From assembly GCA_019237355.1 (NCBI GenBank), contig JAFAHH010000834.1, forward strand, positions 1-7,856: 7,856 nucleotides of DNA, read 5' to 3'. The notes under the pieces are model-generated. The model worked only from the letters and a program-made list of their open reading frames with translations, had not been told where the DNA came from and searched no databases. The position numbers and the translations under genes are program-made. Each line of letters opens with the position of its first letter. Position 1 is the stretch's first letter. This DNA comes from Acetobacteraceae bacterium. Lineage in GTDB: Bacteria; Pseudomonadota; Alphaproteobacteria; Acetobacterales; Acetobacteraceae. Below are positions 6,167 through 7,856 of the stretch, in pieces.

Positions 6167-6846
6167 CCAACGCGGCTGAGGCAATCCTCGGGCATATTTT
6201 TGCTCGACCAGCGTTGTTGCGCGAAGCGCTCACCCATCGCTCCGCCGCCGGACAAAAGCGTGCTTCCAACGAACGGCTCGAATTTATCGGCGACCGGGTT
6301 CTCGGCCTATTGATCGCCGAATGGCTCGCGGAGCGCTTTATCGACGAGCAAGAAGGGGCGCTAGGGCGGCGTCTCGCCCAGCTTGTCTCCCAGCCGGTTT
6401 TGGCGACGCTCGCTCAGGAAATAGGTCTTAATGTGGCGCTGTCTGTTGCACCGGGCGAGGCGCGCGCTGGCGTGCGCCGCAAGGCTACGGTTCTGGCCGA
6501 TGCCCTTGAGGCCGCAATCGGAGCGCTCTACTTGGACGGTGGGCTCGACACTGCACGGCAATTCGTTCGCCGGGTTTGGACGGGGCCCATGGATCTTCAG
6601 TCCGAGCCGCCGAAGGATCCGAAGACAGCTTTGCAGGAATGGGCGCAGGCCAGGGGCCTAGCCCTACCGTCCTATGCGCTCGAGGATCGGCACGGCCCGG
6701 CCCATGCTCCCGTCTTTCGCGTCATCGCTTCCGTTGAAGGGATTTCTGGGAGTGGGACGGCGGGAAACAAACGAGCGGCCGAACAACTTGCAGCAGCCGA
6801 TCTGCTCGCCAAGCTATGTCATGAGGCGAGCAGCCAAACTACTTAA
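6118..6846 (+). CDS. rnc: Ribonuclease III
   Basis: Double-strand-specific endoribonuclease acting in rRNA maturation and mRNA/sRNA processing. From GTG at 6118 the protein is 242 aa. The signature NERLEFIGDRVLGLL gives catalytic E52, E55 and D59, and ADALEAAIGALYLDGG gives D128 and E131, matching E38/E41/D45/D114/E117 of E. coli. A C-terminal dsRNA-binding domain runs from DPKTALQEW at about 167 to the end, with the basic loop GTAGNKRAAEQLAAADLL. The start is unresolved: no in-frame ATG precedes the catalytic domain. GTG at 6118, TTG at 6112, GTG at 6103 and TTG at 6100 all overlap lepB by 49 bases or more. A CTG at 6163 behind GGGGG would give a 4-base CTGA overlap and 227 aa. Alphaproteobacterial rnc is normally followed by era; here it is not. 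Confidence 0.94.
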   Translation: MAVRDPLEADLHGGPLTNAAEAILGHIFARPALLREALTHRSAAGQKRASNERLEFIGDRVLGLLIAEWLAERFIDEQEGALGRRLAQLVSQPVLATLAQEIGLNVALSVAPGEARAGVRRKATVLADALEAAIGALYLDGGLDTARQFVRRVWTGPMDLQSEPPKDPKTALQEWAQARGLALPSYALEDRHGPAHAPVFRVIASVEGISGSGTAGNKRAAEQLAAADLLAKLCHEASSQTT

Positions 6847-7020
6847 GGCCAGATTGCGAGGCTTATGGCCTGCATGGCTACTCGGTTATTTGTTTCGGAG
6901 AGGCGAGTCGAAGATCGGCAACGGTAATCTCTCCCAAAGCCGTTCGGCTATGCCATTGTCTGCTGCAGTGGTCTCTAGTATTTGTGCGAACTCGCTTCGA
7001 TCCGGATAGATTTTTAATGC
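6847..7020. other. Non-coding stretch after rnc where era is usually found
   Basis: No Shine-Dalgarno-preceded gene is visible. A weak inverted repeat GGCCA/TGGCC (6847-6851, 6866-6870) follows the rnc stop directly, without a U-run. On the minus strand, 6886-7044 is an open stretch of 52 codons lacking any start codon. It reads like protein but overlaps a good plus-strand promoter, so it is either chance or a decayed gene end. Confidence 0.4.
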
Positions 7021-7051
7021 TTGACGGCAATGATCGGCTATGGCCTACAAT
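7021..7051 (+). promoter_or_regulatory. Putative sigma70-type promoter of the secreted-protein gene
   Basis: TTGACG (7021-7026, 5/6 to consensus) and TACAAT (7046-7051, 5/6) are separated by 19 bases. Both hexamers are strong; the spacer is 1-2 bases longer than ideal. Transcription from about 7058 would leave a leader of about 25 nt carrying GGAGGGAG ahead of the TTG start at 7083. This suggests the gene is independent of the upstream rnc operon. Confidence 0.45.
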
Positions 7052-7082
7052 CACGGTAATGGGCCAAAAGATGGAGGGAGAA

Positions 7083-7466
7083 TTGATCAAACGAGTTTCC
7101 TGGCTGATTGCGCCAGCCATTTTGTCCTTAGCGCTTGCTAAGAGCGCTACAGCGGCTAGTCCCACCCAGCTGAACGACCGTCAGATGGATGTGATCACAG
7201 CCGGCCAGAACGATATGACGGCAGTCGCGCTCGCAACGAATCCTTCGCCCGTAGCAGGCCAGACAATCAGTACACAGTCGTTATCCGTGGAACCGCAAGT
7301 CCGAGCCGCTATCGTGGGCGTGCCTCTGATCGCAATCGCTCAGGGCCTTTTCGCCCCGCCGCAGACGCCGGGCAGCTCTAGTAACCCTGGCACAACCACG
7401 ACCTCCTCAAGTTATTCCTCGCCTGGCACAAGCGGTTCCACGTCTAGCTCCGCTTCCAGAAGTTGA
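7083..7466 (+). CDS. Small predicted secreted protein with LNDRQMDVITAG motif
   Basis: Unrecognised function; 127 aa from TTG at 7083. That start is strongly supported by GGAGG (7073-7077) 5 nt upstream and by the resulting ideal Sec signal peptide: MIKR, a hydrophobic core at about 5-19, then likely cleavage after ATA at 22-24. Starting upstream at ATG 7071 or 7059 would put extra residues before the basic n-region. The mature part begins with LNDRQMDVITAGQ at 30-42, resembling a short LSDxQMDxVTAG-type motif I recall from small exported Rhizobiales proteins of unknown role. A second hydrophobic stretch lies at 75-91 (AAIVGVPLIAIAQGLFA) and could insert in a membrane. Residues 92-127 are low-complexity Ser/Thr/Pro/Gly, suggesting a flexible or surface-exposed tail. 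There are no cysteines, so no lipobox or disulfides. It has its own promoter and sits where era is normally found, so it is probably a lineage-specific insertion. Confidence 0.72.
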   Translation: MIKRVSWLIAPAILSLALAKSATAASPTQLNDRQMDVITAGQNDMTAVALATNPSPVAGQTISTQSLSVEPQVRAAIVGVPLIAIAQGLFAPPQTPGSSSNPGTTTTSSSYSSPGTSGSTSSSASRS

Positions 7467-7469
7467 CCG

Positions 7470-7486
7470 AGCCGAAGCGGCTTTGA
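7470..7486 (+). terminator. Weak intrinsic-terminator-like hairpin
   Basis: AGCCG (7470-7474) and CGGCT (7478-7482) form a 5-bp GC stem with an AAG loop, starting 3 bases after the stop codon of the secreted-protein gene. It is followed by TTGAGCTTT rather than a clean U-run. The position supports a terminator; the stem and tract are marginal. Confidence 0.35.
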
Positions 7487-7533
7487 GCTTTGGGGCGGGC
7501 GCGAGTTGTAGCCGCAAGCCCAAGCAAGCGGCC

Positions 7534-7581
7534 GCCGGAATCACCATGCGCGTTCATGCTAACGAGGTTTACTGATTCGGC
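7534..7581. repeat. Interrupted inverted repeat with one bulged base
   Basis: GCCG-G-AATCA (7534-7543) is complementary to TGATTCGGC (7573-7581) over 9 pairs with a single bulged G. The 29-nt loop itself contains two CATG tetramers that can pair. It could be an RNA stem-loop or the remnant of a small mobile repeat; a second genomic copy would decide. Confidence 0.3.
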
Positions 7582-7769
7582 TGTCTGGGTTAGGAAGATC
7601 GATGACTCATATTAGAGCCAGATCATCGCTGATTTTTTGGCTTGGCCAAATAACCACCGCGAACTCGATGGCGCTTGTGGGATTGGAGATCATCACCTAG
7701 ATCAAGAGCCACTTTCGGGGTGCAAAGTCACCCTAAAAGGGGTCTAATATAACAACTTTACGCGACAGA

Positions 7770-7786
7770 AAACCGTCAAGCGGTTT
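7770..7786 (+). other. Hairpin just upstream of a possible start codon
   Basis: AAACCG (7770-7775), loop TCAAG, CGGTTT (7781-7786): a perfect 6-bp stem ending 3 bases before ATG 7790. It would mask the only purine-rich stretch (AAGCGG) able to act as a ribosome-binding site. Alternatively it is a weak terminator with a 3-U tail. Confidence 0.3.
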
Positions 7787-7789
7787 AGC

Positions 7790-7856
7790 ATGGCTGACCC
7801 TGCTCTCGTGTTATGTAAGGCGATCAAGCGGCTACTCCGTCCGCTTCCTGCCTTAG
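7790..7856 (+). CDS. Possible 5' end of a gene cut by the window edge
   Basis: An ATG opens a frame that stays open to the last base (22 codons, MADPALVLCKAIKRLLRPLP followed by two more residues). The start is amphipathic and basic (K10, K13, R14, R17), but I do not recognise a family. The upstream ribosome-binding site is poor (AAGCGG, 6-nt spacing) and lies partly in a hairpin. It does not resemble the start of Era, the expected neighbour. With so few codons this may be chance. Confidence 0.2.
   Translation, partial: MADPALVLCKAIKRLLRPLPAL

Larger units (their letters stand above)
7487..7789. other. Non-coding tail rich in inverted repeats
   Basis: No gene is supported on either strand; short open stretches lack ribosome-binding sites and family resemblance. 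Base composition is visibly more AT-rich than the genes upstream, especially after about 7600. Structures seen are an interrupted inverted repeat at 7534-7581, a weak AGATCA/TGATTT hairpin running into T6 (7620-7638), TTTGGC/GCCAAA (7636-7650), overlapping alternative stems at 7711-7743, and AAACCG/CGGTTT (7770-7786). TAATATAAC at 7745-7753 could serve as a -10 element, but no matching -35 is evident. Confidence 0.45.

Noticed and set aside
5330..6184. A 284-codon open frame on the minus strand antisense to lepB
   Set aside because: It mirrors lepB, whose catalytic motifs are unmistakable. The antisense translation shows no family resemblance and no ribosome-binding site; long antisense frames are common in GC-rich DNA.
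6674..7009. Plus-strand 111-codon frame overlapping the end of rnc
   Set aside because: It covers the RNase III dsRNA-binding domain in another frame and shows no start signal or domain.
7620..7650. Hairpins next to T6 read as a strong terminator
   Set aside because: The stem upstream of the T-run is AT-rich with a G-U pair, and the stronger TTTGGC/GCCAAA stem follows the T-run instead of preceding it. No gene clearly ends here.
6847..7856. CRISPR array, tRNA or insertion sequence in the tail
   Set aside because: There are no regularly spaced direct repeats, no cloverleaf with a T-arm motif, and no transposase-like frame with flanking terminal repeats.

Overview
The window looks like chromosomal DNA of an alphaproteobacterium, most likely of the order Hyphomicrobiales (Rhizobiales). 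This rests on the gene order (divergent NYN-domain gene and folK, then rpoZ, rsh, acpS, lepB, rnc), the alphaproteobacterial type of omega subunit, and a single bifunctional RelA/SpoT homologue. I cannot name the genus; a Beijerinckiaceae/Methylocystaceae-like host would be only a guess. Most of the window is conserved housekeeping sequence. The accessory or unexplained part is the last kilobase.

Layout. Minus strand, 40-1352: a LabA/NYN-domain putative RNase and a family 5 uracil-DNA glycosylase form a two-gene operon with a 4-base TTGA overlap. A 117-bp divergent intergenic region (1353-1469) separates them from folK on the plus strand. A 255-bp gap rich in inverted repeats follows (1998-2252), ending in a good sigma70-like promoter and Shine-Dalgarno (SD) sequence for rpoZ. 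Then come rsh (ppGpp synthetase/hydrolase), acpS (4-base GTGA overlap with rsh), lepB (signal peptidase I) and rnc (RNase III, overlapping lepB). Alphaproteobacteria usually have era and recO after rnc. Here synteny breaks: 6847-7082 is non-coding, 7083-7466 encodes a small predicted secreted protein with its own promoter, and 7467-7789 has no gene but several inverted repeats. A possible further gene starts at 7790 and runs off the window.

How the genes fit together. Omega forms part of a ppGpp-binding site on RNA polymerase in E. coli, so rpoZ-rsh pairs alarmone production with an alarmone target. In E. coli, SpoT senses lipid metabolism through acyl carrier protein, and here rsh is translationally coupled to the enzyme that activates ACP. 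lepB-rnc is a conserved secretion/RNA-processing pair. The window also uses non-ATG starts heavily: six of the nine complete genes appear to start with GTG, TTG or possibly CTG.

I see no CRISPR array, insertion sequence, tRNA, rRNA or recognisable new defence system. The best candidates for something less described are the secreted protein with an LNDRQMDVITAG motif, the structured non-coding tail, and the rsh-acpS coupling.
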